The notes under the pieces were generated by a model that searched no databases, was not told the origin of the DNA, and saw only the letters and a program-made list of their open reading frames with translations. The translations under genes and the position numbers were made by a program. 64,000 nt of DNA from DASPHG01 sp963849605. GTDB taxonomy: Bacteria > Actinomycetota > Thermoleophilia > Solirubrobacterales > Thermoleophilaceae. Location: positions 744,001 to 808,000 of the forward strand of contig CAWKHX010000015.1 in the NCBI GenBank assembly GCA_963849605.1. Reading direction: 5' to 3'. Shown piece by piece: positions 47,915 to 55,011 of this stretch (position 1 is the first letter of the stretch; each line of letters opens with the position of its first letter).

Positions 47915-49186
47915 ATGCCCCAGCAGCCGCAAGAGGCGCTGACACCTGCCTTCAGCGCCGCGCTAGGAGCGATCGCCGAGGCCGTCGAGGACGGCGCCGG
48001 GCTGCCCGAGGTGGCGCGCGCGTGCGCGCGCGCTCTCGATGCCAGCATCGCGGTGGTCGACGCGTCGAGCCGGGTGCTCGCGGTCGCGTGCGCGTCGCCC
48101 GAGGACGAACGGGCGGTGCTGGCCGGCGAGGGCGGCAGTGAGCGGCTGGACCTGATCGTCGCCGGCGCCGTCATCGGCCGGATGCACTACCGCGACCGGG
48201 GCGAGCCGAACCCCGCCGATCTCGTCCGCGTGGTTGCTGCGATTCTCGCGCTCGAGGTCGAGCGGGCGAGCGGCCCCGAGCGCGCGAGCGAGGCGGCCGT
48301 GCGCGACCTGCTCGACGACCTCGTGTCGCGCAGGCTGACGGACCGCGAGAACATCCTCGCGCGCGGTACTGAGCTGGGCGCGGACCTGTCAGGCGGCGGA
48401 AGCGTGATCGTGGCGCGGGCCGTCCCGCAGCAGCCGGAGGACGGTGACTGGCCGGCGCGCGTGTTGACCGTGGCCGAGCGGGGGGCGCGCGCGGTCGAGC
48501 GGACGTGCCTCGTGGGCGCGATCGAACTGCGCCCCGGCGGCGAGCCGATCGAGCTCGACGGGCGCGACCGTGCCGGCGAGGTCGTCGTGCTCGTCCCGAG
48601 CGACGACGGCGAGCTCGCACGGCGGGTGATCGCCGGAGTGCGGCGCGAGCTCGAGGCGGGGCTGCCGGCATTCGCTCTTGCGCTGGGACGCAGCCGCGTC
48701 GCGACCGACCCCGCCGACCTCTACCGCGCGGCGGCGGAGGCGCTCCTGGCCGTGAACGTCGCGCAGGCACAGGGCGTGCTCGCGCTGAACTTCGAGGAGA
48801 CGGGGGCCTACCGCCTGCTGCTGTCGTCGATGACCGACAACCCGGCGGAGCTGCGCAGCTTCCACGACGAGACGGTCGCGCCGCTCCTGGCCTACGACGA
48901 GCAGTACGAGACGGAGCTGGTGCGGACGCTGGAGACGTTCCTCGAGGAGAACGGGAACGTCGCCCAGACCGCGCAGCGTCTCTTCACGCACCGGCACACG
49001 ATCCGGTACCGGCTGGAGCGGGTGAAGGAGCTGACCGAGCTGGACGTGTCGTCCACCGACGGCCGCGAGCGCCTCGGCCTCGGCCTGAAGGCGATGCGCG
49101 TGCTCGGCATCGTGCCCCCGCACGGGCCGGCGACCGAGCACGGCGCCGAGTCCGGCCGCGTGCCGGGCGCCGACAAGGACCGCTAG
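47915..49186 (+). CDS. PucR family transcriptional regulator
   Basis: A 423-residue regulator. The N-terminal part (about 10-110) resembles a small ligand-binding/GAF-like domain (ASIAVVDASSRVLAVACAS); the middle is the GGDEF-like/CdaR region (VVVLVPSDDGELARRVIAGV); the C-terminus is a PucR helix-turn-helix: TLETFLEENGNVAQTAQRLF followed by THRHTIRYRLERVKELTELD. Relatives control purine catabolism, amino-acid or sugar-diacid use. The target is not evident: neighbours are housekeeping genes. Leaderless-type promoter. Confidence 0.9.
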   Translation: MPQQPQEALTPAFSAALGAIAEAVEDGAGLPEVARACARALDASIAVVDASSRVLAVACASPEDERAVLAGEGGSERLDLIVAGAVIGRMHYRDRGEPNPADLVRVVAAILALEVERASGPERASEAAVRDLLDDLVSRRLTDRENILARGTELGADLSGGGSVIVARAVPQQPEDGDWPARVLTVAERGARAVERTCLVGAIELRPGGEPIELDGRDRAGEVVVLVPSDDGELARRVIAGVRRELEAGLPAFALALGRSRVATDPADLYRAAAEALLAVNVAQAQGVLALNFEETGAYRLLLSSMTDNPAELRSFHDETVAPLLAYDEQYETELVRTLETFLEENGNVAQTAQRLFTHRHTIRYRLERVKELTELDVSSTDGRERLGLGLKAMRVLGIVPPHGPATEHGAESGRVPGADKDR

Positions 49187-49256
49187 CGCCTGGGTGACGG
49201 TTCGCACTGAAGCGCGCCGCGGGGCGCGGGATCATATGTGTGAGGAAAGGAGACGT

Positions 49257-49418
49257 ATGGACTCGCGACTGGCCTATGTCATGGCCACCTCCAGGGCCGA
49301 GAGCTTCCGCCGCGACGCCGAGCACCACACAGCGCGTCGCCAGACACCGCGTCGCCACTCCCAGCGCCGCGCGCCCCGGATCTCGCTCGTGTTGATGTTC
49401 CTACGCGCCGGCCGCTAG
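49257..49418 (+). CDS. Small Arg/His-rich protein with strong ribosome site
   Basis: A 53-residue protein MDSRLAYVMATSRAESFRRD... with a basic middle and a hydrophobic end (ISLVLMFLRAGR). Not recognised. The best Shine-Dalgarno in the neighbourhood, AAAGGAG, lies 4-5 nt before the ATG, and CATATG-like AT-rich sequence lies 20 bp upstream, so real translation is likely. It sits between the PucR gene and tRNA-Gln. Confidence 0.55.
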   Translation: MDSRLAYVMATSRAESFRRDAEHHTARRQTPRRHSQRRAPRISLVLMFLRAGR

Positions 49419-49437
49419 CGCTTCGCCACACGCGTAG

Positions 49438-49509
49438 CTGGGGAGCCAGGAATCGAACCTGAGCTTCGAGGACCAAAACCTCGCGTGCTGCCAGCTACAC
49501 CACTCCCCA
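49438..49509 (-). tRNA. tRNA-Gln (TTG)
   Basis: On the minus strand: acceptor TGGGGAG/CTCCCCA, D-arm AGCTGGCAGC, anticodon stem CGAGG/CCTCG with loop TTTTGGT (anticodon UUG, glutamine), T-arm CAGG-TTCGATT-CCTG, discriminator G. CCA is not encoded. Confidence 0.95.
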
Positions 49510-49540
49510 AGGCGGCCCGGCGACCGTAGCACCGCCTCGC

Positions 49541-49546
49541 TACGCT
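49541..49546 (+). promoter_or_regulatory. -10 element of glmU
   Basis: TACGCT ends exactly 6 nt before the ATG; no ribosome site. Leaderless-type spacing. Confidence 0.55.
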
Positions 49547-49552
49547 CCGGCC

Positions 49553-50863
49553 ATGCCCGCCGCGCTCATCATGGCCGCGGGGCACGGCACCCGGATGCGC
49601 TCGCGGACTCCGAAGGTGCTGCACCCGGTCTGCGGCCGTCCCATGCTCGCGTGGGTCGTCGACGCAGCCCGTGGTGCGGGCGCGGATCGCGTGGTCGCGG
49701 TCGTCCGGCCCGACAGCGGCGTCGGCGAGATTCTCGGCGGCGGCGTCGAGCTCGCCGAGCAGCGTGAGGGCGAGGGCACGGCGGCCGCCGTCAATGCCGC
49801 GCGCGATCTGCTGGCGGACGAGGACACGATCCTGCTGCTGTCCGGAGACCACCCGCTGGTCACGAGCGAGCTTCTCCGCGGGCTCCTCGACGCGCATGCG
49901 GAGGAGGGCGCGGACGCCACCGTGCTCACGACGGAAGAGCTCGATCCGACCGCGTACGGCCGCATAGTCCGGGACAGGAAGGGCCGGATCACCGAAATCG
50001 TGGAGTCGAAGGACGAGACGAAGGTCTCGCCGGAGCACCTCGCGATCCGCGAGATCAGCCTCGGCACCTATGTCTTCAAAGGACCAACGCTGTACGAGGC
50101 GCTCGACGAGGTCGAGCCGGCGGCGAACGGCGAGCGCTACCTCCCGGCCGTGTTCCCGCTGCTGGACACCGTCGCCGCGTACGCGACCGACGACATCTCG
50201 AGCGCCGCGGGCGTGAACGACCGCGCCGACCTGATGGCGATCGAGGAGGTCGCGCAGGCGCGCATCATCGACGACCATGCGCGCGCGGGCGTCACATTCC
50301 GCGCGCCGGGGACCGTCGTGGTCGATGCGTCGGTGGAGATCGGCGAGGACACCCTGATCGAGGCGGGTGTGACGCTGAAGGGCTCCACGAAGGTCGGGAG
50401 CGGGGTGTCGATCGCGAACGCGTACGTCGTCGACGCCGAGATCGGCGACGGGGCGACGATCGGCCCGTTCGCATACCTGCGCCCGGGGACGGTCATCGGC
50501 GAGAACGCCAAGATCGGCACCTTCGTCGAGACGAAGAACGCAAACATCGGCGCGCGCGCCAAGGTCCCGCACCTCTCGTATCTCGGCGACGCCGAGGTCG
50601 GAGAGGAGGCGAACGTCGCCGCCGGCAACGTCACCGCCAACTACGACGGCTTCACGAAGAGCCGCACGAAGATCGGAAAACGCGCGAAGACCGGCGTCAA
50701 CACATCCTTCGTCGCGCCTGTGACCGTCGGTGATGACGCTTACACTGGGGCTGGCTCGGTGATCGGCGAGGACGTCCCGGATGGGGCGCTCGGAATCTCC
50801 CGGCCCGAGCAGAAGAACGTCGAGGGTTACGCCGAACGCGCGAAGCAGAGGAAGAGCTCATGA
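49553..50863 (+). CDS. glmU: Bifunctional GlcNAc-1-P uridylyltransferase / GlcN-1-P acetyltransferase
   Basis: A 436-residue GlmU making UDP-GlcNAc for peptidoglycan. The pyrophosphorylase domain begins AALIMAAGHGTRMRSRTPKVLHP with LLLSGDHPLVT and YGRIVRDRKGRITEIVESKD. From about 235 the left-handed beta-helix hexapeptides appear (IGEDTLIEAGVTLKGSTKVG), with the acetyltransferase region NANIGARAKVPHLSYLGDAE and GNVTANYDGFTKSRTKIG. Somewhat shorter at the C-terminus than E. coli (456). The stop overlaps prs by 4 bp (ATGA), the same pairing as in mycobacteria. Confidence 0.96.
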   Translation: MPAALIMAAGHGTRMRSRTPKVLHPVCGRPMLAWVVDAARGAGADRVVAVVRPDSGVGEILGGGVELAEQREGEGTAAAVNAARDLLADEDTILLLSGDHPLVTSELLRGLLDAHAEEGADATVLTTEELDPTAYGRIVRDRKGRITEIVESKDETKVSPEHLAIREISLGTYVFKGPTLYEALDEVEPAANGERYLPAVFPLLDTVAAYATDDISSAAGVNDRADLMAIEEVAQARIIDDHARAGVTFRAPGTVVVDASVEIGEDTLIEAGVTLKGSTKVGSGVSIANAYVVDAEIGDGATIGPFAYLRPGTVIGENAKIGTFVETKNANIGARAKVPHLSYLGDAEVGEEANVAAGNVTANYDGFTKSRTKIGKRAKTGVNTSFVAPVTVGDDAYTGAGSVIGEDVPDGALGISRPEQKNVEGYAERAKQRKSS

Positions 50864-51900
50864 GCACGGTCGAGACGCAGGCGCGCCCCGCTCACTCGCG
50901 GAGCATCCCGATCGGGTACGACAAGCAGCTGATGGTCACCGCGGGCCGCGCGAGCATGGAGCTCGGCGGGAAGATCGCGGCGAAGCTCGGCGTCGACCTG
51001 ACCGACGCCGGCCTGAAGACGTTCGCGAACGGCGAGGTCTACTGCAAGTACCAGGACTCGATCCGCGGCGCCGACCTCTTCATCATCCAGTCCACCTGCA
51101 CGAACGAGGCCGAGGGCCTGACGGCGAACGACGCCCTGATGGAGCTCATGTGCATGGTCGACGCGGCGGTCGGCGCGTCCGCGCACCGCGTGATCGCGGT
51201 CACCCCGTGGTACGGCTATTCGCGCCAGGACAAGAAGTCCGCTCCGCGCGAGCCGATCACCGCCCGGCTGGTCGCGCGCATGCTCGAAGCCGCGGGCATC
51301 GACCGGCTGCTGACGATGGACCTCCACGCCGGCCAGGTGCAGGGCTTCTTCCAGAAGCCGGTCGACCACATGACCGCGCTGCCGTTCCTCTCGAAGTACG
51401 TGGGCGACCAGCTCGGCGACCCATCGGACCTCTGCATCATCTCGCCGGATGCAGGCCGCGTGAAGCTCACGCGCAAGTTCGCGCAGATGGTCGGCGCGCC
51501 CTACGCGCTCCTCGAGAAGGAGCGGCCCGCCCAGCAGGTGGCGGAGATCGGCTACGTGATCGGCGCCGACAAGGTCAAGGGGCGCAAGGCCGTGATCGTC
51601 GACGACATGATCGACACCGGCGGCACGCTCGCGGCGGGTGCGCAGACCGTGCTCGACGCGGGTGCCAGCGAGGTATACGCCGTGGCCACCCACGGGCTCT
51701 TCTCGGGCAACGCGTTCGAGACGCTGTCGAAGTCGCCGCTCGCGGGCATCCTCGTGACCGACACCGTGCCGGTGCGCGAAGGCGCCCCGGAGCTGATCCG
51801 CGTGCTGAGCTGCGCGGACATCCTGTCCGACAGCGTGCGCCGCATCTTCACGGACGACTCCGTCAGCGAGATCTTCGCGGGCGAGAATCAGCTGTTCTGA
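50860..51900 (+). CDS. prs: Ribose-phosphate pyrophosphokinase
   Basis: A 346-residue PRPP synthetase (ribose-5-phosphate + ATP to PRPP + AMP). KTFANGEVYCKYQDSIRGAD, VTPWYGYSRQDKKSAPREPI, MDLHAGQVQGFFQKPVDHMT and VIVDDMIDTGGTLAAGAQT (PRPP loop) are intact. The N-terminus is about 20 residues longer than usual (MSTVETQARPAHSRSIPIGY). Supplies nucleotide, His, Trp and arabinan synthesis. Its last codons pair with downstream sequence in a possible structured element. Confidence 0.96.
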   Translation: MSTVETQARPAHSRSIPIGYDKQLMVTAGRASMELGGKIAAKLGVDLTDAGLKTFANGEVYCKYQDSIRGADLFIIQSTCTNEAEGLTANDALMELMCMVDAAVGASAHRVIAVTPWYGYSRQDKKSAPREPITARLVARMLEAAGIDRLLTMDLHAGQVQGFFQKPVDHMTALPFLSKYVGDQLGDPSDLCIISPDAGRVKLTRKFAQMVGAPYALLEKERPAQQVAEIGYVIGADKVKGRKAVIVDDMIDTGGTLAAGAQTVLDAGASEVYAVATHGLFSGNAFETLSKSPLAGILVTDTVPVREGAPELIRVLSCADILSDSVRRIFTDDSVSEIFAGENQLF

Positions 51901-52011
51901 TCGCTCGCTGCAAACCTGCGCGGCGCGGCGTCCTCAGTCGCTCGCGTGCTTGCGCACGCCACGCTCCCTGCGTCCTTGCGCCGCTTGGTTTTCGCGGCGC
52001 TAAGAACAGCT
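51890..52011 (+). other. Candidate structured RNA/DNA element at the prs 3' end
   Basis: Outer arms AGCTGTTCT (51890-51898, in the last prs codons) and AGAACAGCT (52003-52011) pair perfectly. Inside are GCGTGC-TTGC-GCACGC (51944-51959) and GCGCCGC-N9-GCGGCGC (51978-52000). The result is a multi-branched fold of about 122 nt. It could end the prs message, be a repeat relic or be a small RNA. Confidence 0.45.
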
Positions 52012-52221
52012 AACCCCGGCGCTCCAGGGCTTCCGTGGATCCCGCTGCGCCAGCGTCCGGGACTCGGGACGATCCTGAACGCGATCGTGATCGGCGTCGC
52101 GATCGGCGCGATCCTCGGCGGCACCGTCGGCATTGGGACGCTCGCGTTCGCGCTCCTTATCGGCCCGGCCGTGCAGGCGTCGGTGGTCGCGCTGGCGGGC
52201 CGCCCCCTGCACGAGTTGTGA
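52012..52221 (+). pseudogene. Remnant of a YczE/YyaS/YitT-type membrane protein (internal deletion)
   Basis: The frame (open from an ATG at 51946) encodes GLPWIPLRQRPGLGTILNAI then VIGVAIGAILGGTVGIGTLA and FALLIGPAVQASVVALAGRP. The first piece matches the middle of YczE-type proteins (LPLRERPGIGTVxNAxLIG) and the second their C-terminus (LLGGTVGxGTxxYALxIGP). About 100 residues normally separate them, including three membrane helices, and the N-terminal third is absent. It is most likely a decayed gene, though a short membrane peptide could still be made. The short repeat GCGATCGGCG near the junction suggests deletion by slippage. Confidence 0.55.
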
Positions 52222-52234
52222 CCGGTGCGCTGGC

Positions 52235-52240
52235 TAGGGT
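52235..52240 (+). promoter_or_regulatory. -10 element of the DUF2269-type gene
   Basis: TAGGGT ends exactly 6 nt before the ATG; leaderless-type spacing. Confidence 0.5.
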
Positions 52241-52246
52241 CGCGCC

Positions 52247-52708
52247 ATGACCGGCTACGAGAAGTTCCTCCTCACTGCTCATGTCCTCGCTGCCGTGGTG
52301 TGGGTTGGCGGCAGCGTGCTCGCCCTCACGCTCGGCTACTACCTGCGCAGCCGCGACATCGAGACCCGCGTCGAGTACACCCGCTGGACCGAGTGGCTCG
52401 GACCGCGGCTGTTCGCGCCGATGTCGGTGATCGTGATCATCGCTGGAACACTCCTGGCCGACCGGCTCTACGACCTCGACCAGACCTGGCTGACGCTCGG
52501 CTATATCGGCTGGTTTCTCAGCTTCGTGATCGGCGTCGGCTTCTACCCGCGCGAAGGGGCGAAGCGCGAGAAGCTGATCGAGCAGAGCGGCATCGGCAAC
52601 GACCTCGTCGCGAAGAGCATCAACCGCGTGCTGACGGTCGCGACCGTGGACACGCTGATCGTGGTGCTCGTCGTCATCGACATGACGACGAAGCCCGGCT
52701 TCCCGTAG
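52247..52708 (+). CDS. DUF2269-like four-helix membrane protein
   Basis: A 153-residue integral membrane protein with four hydrophobic helices: FLLTAHVLAAVVWVGGSVLA, LFAPMSVIVIIAGTLLA, LGYIGWFLSFVIGVGFYP and VDTLIVVLVVIDMTTKP. HVLAAVVWVGG in helix 1 is typical of DUF2269/CopD-like proteins, where the His may bind haem or metal. Function unknown. Its message probably ends in the hairpin cluster downstream. Confidence 0.75.
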   Translation: MTGYEKFLLTAHVLAAVVWVGGSVLALTLGYYLRSRDIETRVEYTRWTEWLGPRLFAPMSVIVIIAGTLLADRLYDLDQTWLTLGYIGWFLSFVIGVGFYPREGAKREKLIEQSGIGNDLVAKSINRVLTVATVDTLIVVLVVIDMTTKPGFP

Positions 52709-52714
52709 GGAAGA

Positions 52715-52729
52715 GGGGGCGTAGCCCCC
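52715..52729 (+). terminator. GC hairpin after the DUF2269-like gene
   Basis: GGGGGC-GTA-GCCCCC is a 6-bp stem with a 3-nt loop six bases after the stop; no T-run. Possible terminator between convergent genes. Confidence 0.4.
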
Positions 52730-52735
52730 GGTTAC

Positions 52736-52752
52736 GCGAGCTGGATGCTCGC
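52736..52752 (+). repeat. GC hairpin with TGGAT loop (copy 2)
   Basis: GCGAGC-TGGAT-GCTCGC, 6-bp stem. Member of the family at 15534, 52766 and 54252; lies between convergent genes. Confidence 0.65.
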
Positions 52753-52765
52753 TTGGTTCACAGAA

Positions 52766-52784
52766 CGCGGGCAGGATGCCCGCG
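52766..52784 (+). repeat. GC hairpin with AGGAT loop (copy 3)
   Basis: CGCGGGC-AGGAT-GCCCGCG, 7-bp stem, 13 bp from copy 2 and just beyond the stop of the ABC1 kinase gene. Confidence 0.7.
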
Positions 52785-52787
52785 GAT

Positions 52788-54206
52788 CTACCTCCGCGAG
52801 GAAAATTTGCGGGTGCGCTTCTCGCCCTTGGCCTCGAAGTAGGCCCACTCCTCTTCGCCCAGCTCGGTCGCGGGCTCGTCCGCGAACCACCACTCGCGCC
52901 CGATCCGATACCAGTTGCGCGTCGCCTCGAGCTGGCCGAGCACGGCCATGACGCCGGTCTCCATCCGCCGGCCCATCAGCTCGTTCGCCGGCACGTTCTC
53001 GCGCCGCATCAGGTTGTAGAACTCCGAGCGCGGGTCCGACACGGCGGTGATCACCTTCATCACATAGCGCGGGCTGATGCGGACGTCCTTGTCCTGCATG
53101 TACCACCCGCCGATCGTCTTGACGTGCTCCATCAGCTGCTCGGCGTCGATCTTCTTCGGGTTGTTGAGGAAGCCCAGGTCGTGCAGCGCCACGCGCAGCT
53201 GCTCCGGGTCCTCGTCGAACACGGCCTCCAGCGCGGTGATCTCGAGCTCGATCTGCTCCTTGTCGAGCTGCTTCGTCATGCCGAAGTCGAGGAACGCGAC
53301 CTTGCCGTCGTCCATCAGGAGGTAGTTCCCGGGGTGGGCGTCGGCGTTGAAGTGCTGGAGGTGGTAGATCGACCCGAAGCAGAAGCGGAAGACGATCTCG
53401 GCGAAGCGGTCCTTCTCCTCCTGCGGCAGCGCCTTCACCTCCTCGAACGGCATCCCGTCGACCCATTCGGTCACGAGCACCCGTCGCCGCGACAGGCGCG
53501 TGATCACGTCGGGCACGTAGATGAACGGGTGGCCCCGATAGCTGCGTGAGAAAGAGCGCTGGTTCTGCGCCTCGTACTCGTAGTCGAGCTCCTCGAGCAC
53601 GCGTTCCTTCAGCTCCGCCGCGGCCGCCTTCGCGTCGAGCCCCGGCGCGAGCGCCTTCGCGAGCCGCAGGATCATCCCCGCGTTCTGCATGTCGGCCCGC
53701 ACGGCGTCCGCCACGCCCGGGTACTGGATCTTCACGGCCACCCGGCGGCCGTCGGGCAGCACCGCGCGGTGCACCTGCCCAATCGAGGCGGCCGCGGCCG
53801 CCTCGTGGTCGAACTCCTCGAACAGCTCCTCGACGGGGTCCTCCCATTCCTCCTCGAGAACCTGCTGAACCTTCTTCCACGGCATCGGCGGCGCCTGGCT
53901 GCGGAGCTTCGAGAGCTCCTCCTGGTAGAGCGCGGTGTATTCGGGCGGGAGGAACTCGGTGTCGATGAACGAGGCGAGCTGCGCGATCTTCATCGCCGCC
54001 CCCTTCATCGAGCCGAGCGTCTTCACCATCCGCTCGGCCGCCTCGATGTGGGTCTGCTCGAGCGCCTCCTCGCCCCGCTCCTTCGAACGTGCGACGTTCG
54101 CCGCGCGTGTCCCCGCGTAGCGCGCACCCGTACTGCCGATCACGGTGCCGACCTTTGCGGTGCGGCTGACGCGGCCGGTTGGGATGCGGGACTCGTCCTT
54201 CGCCAC
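52788..54206 (-). CDS. ABC1/UbiB/AarF family atypical kinase
   Basis: A 472-residue ABC1 kinase. MKGAAMKIAQLASFIDTEFL corresponds to the KxGQ motif (Gly replaced by Ala), AAAASIGQVHRAVLPDGRRV is the Ala-rich nucleotide loop, VAVKIQYPG holds the Lys, FNADAHPGNYLLMDDGK and VAFLDFGMTKQLD are the catalytic and metal loops. Family members regulate ubiquinone, menaquinone or other isoprenoid-lipid pathways by ATPase activity. Start GTG; minus-strand TAACCT lies 10 nt upstream. It is divergent from rplY. Confidence 0.92.
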   Translation of the reverse strand: MAKDESRIPTGRVSRTAKVGTVIGSTGARYAGTRAANVARSKERGEEALEQTHIEAAERMVKTLGSMKGAAMKIAQLASFIDTEFLPPEYTALYQEELSKLRSQAPPMPWKKVQQVLEEEWEDPVEELFEEFDHEAAAAASIGQVHRAVLPDGRRVAVKIQYPGVADAVRADMQNAGMILRLAKALAPGLDAKAAAAELKERVLEELDYEYEAQNQRSFSRSYRGHPFIYVPDVITRLSRRRVLVTEWVDGMPFEEVKALPQEEKDRFAEIVFRFCFGSIYHLQHFNADAHPGNYLLMDDGKVAFLDFGMTKQLDKEQIELEITALEAVFDEDPEQLRVALHDLGFLNNPKKIDAEQLMEHVKTIGGWYMQDKDVRISPRYVMKVITAVSDPRSEFYNLMRRENVPANELMGRRMETGVMAVLGQLEATRNWYRIGREWWFADEPATELGEEEWAYFEAKGEKRTRKFSSRR

Positions 54207-54251
54207 GGGGCGCGGAAGGTTAGCGGCGGGATGGCCGCTTGAGCATCAGAG

Positions 54252-54279
54252 GTGGGGCAGGGATGCCCCACGGGCATCC
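54252..54279 (+). repeat. GC hairpin with AGGGAT loop (copy 4) and competing hairpin, upstream of rplY
   Basis: GTGGGGC-AGGGAT-GCCCCAC (7-bp stem) overlaps GGATGCCC-CAC-GGGCATCC (8-bp stem); the two share GGATGCCCCAC and cannot form together. It ends 9 bp before the rplY ATG, so it could govern translation or be a repeat that landed there. Confidence 0.6.
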
Positions 54280-54288
54280 GCCGCTGCA

Positions 54289-55011
54289 ATGGCCGCCCAA
54301 CGCCCCGAGCTGAAGATCCAGGACCGCGCGGAGCGCGGCTCGCGCGCAACTCGGCGCCTGCGCCGTCAGGGACTCGTGCCCGGCGTCGTGTACGGAGGCA
54401 CGGACCGCGGCTGCACCGCGTTCTCCGTCGATGCTCGCGAGCTTCGGCGGGTTCTGCTGGCCGGCTCGGCGGTGTTCGACGTTGCGGTCGACGGCCAGGC
54501 GCGTCCCGTGATCGTGAAGGACCAGCATCACCACCCGGTGCGCGACCACGTGATTCACATCGACCTGCTCGAGGTGCGGCTCGACGAGAAGATCCAGACC
54601 ACGGTCGCGCTCGAGATCACGGGCGTCGAGGAGGCTCCCGGCGTCAAGGAGGGCGGCGTCCTCGAGCACGTCACGCGCGAGCTCAACATCGAGGCGCTGC
54701 CGACGGCCATTCCGGAGAGCATCACCGTCGACGTTTCCCACCTCGAGGTCGCAGGCACGATGCACCTCACCGAGGTGAGTGCGCCGCAGGGCGTCGAGTT
54801 CCTGGACGACCTCGAGGAGACGATCGTCGCGACCATCACCGCTCCGACCGAGATCGCCGAGCCGGAGATCGAGGAGGAGGCCGAGCTGGTCGGCGAGGAC
54901 GGCGAGCCGATCGAGGCGCCGGAGGGCGAGGAAGGCGAGGCGCCTGCCGAGGGCGAGGCCGGGGAATCCGAGGCGCCCGCGTCCGAGGACTCCGGAGGCG
55001 ACGAGTCCTGA
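54289..55011 (+). CDS. rplY: 50S ribosomal protein L25/general stress protein Ctc
   Basis: A 240-residue two-domain L25 (Ctc/TL5 type) that binds 5S rRNA. ERGSRATRRLRRQGLVPGVVYGG is the rRNA-binding N-terminal domain start, HHHPVRDHVIHIDLLEV its end; the C-terminal beta domain runs EKIQTTVALEITGVEEAPGV to about 195. A long acidic tail (EEEAELVGEDGEPIEAPEGE...) closes it. It is followed by pth, whose apparent CTG start overlaps this TGA (CTGA) with GGAGG nine bases earlier. Confidence 0.95.
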   Translation: MAAQRPELKIQDRAERGSRATRRLRRQGLVPGVVYGGTDRGCTAFSVDARELRRVLLAGSAVFDVAVDGQARPVIVKDQHHHPVRDHVIHIDLLEVRLDEKIQTTVALEITGVEEAPGVKEGGVLEHVTRELNIEALPTAIPESITVDVSHLEVAGTMHLTEVSAPQGVEFLDDLEETIVATITAPTEIAEPEIEEEAELVGEDGEPIEAPEGEEGEAPAEGEAGESEAPASEDSGGDES

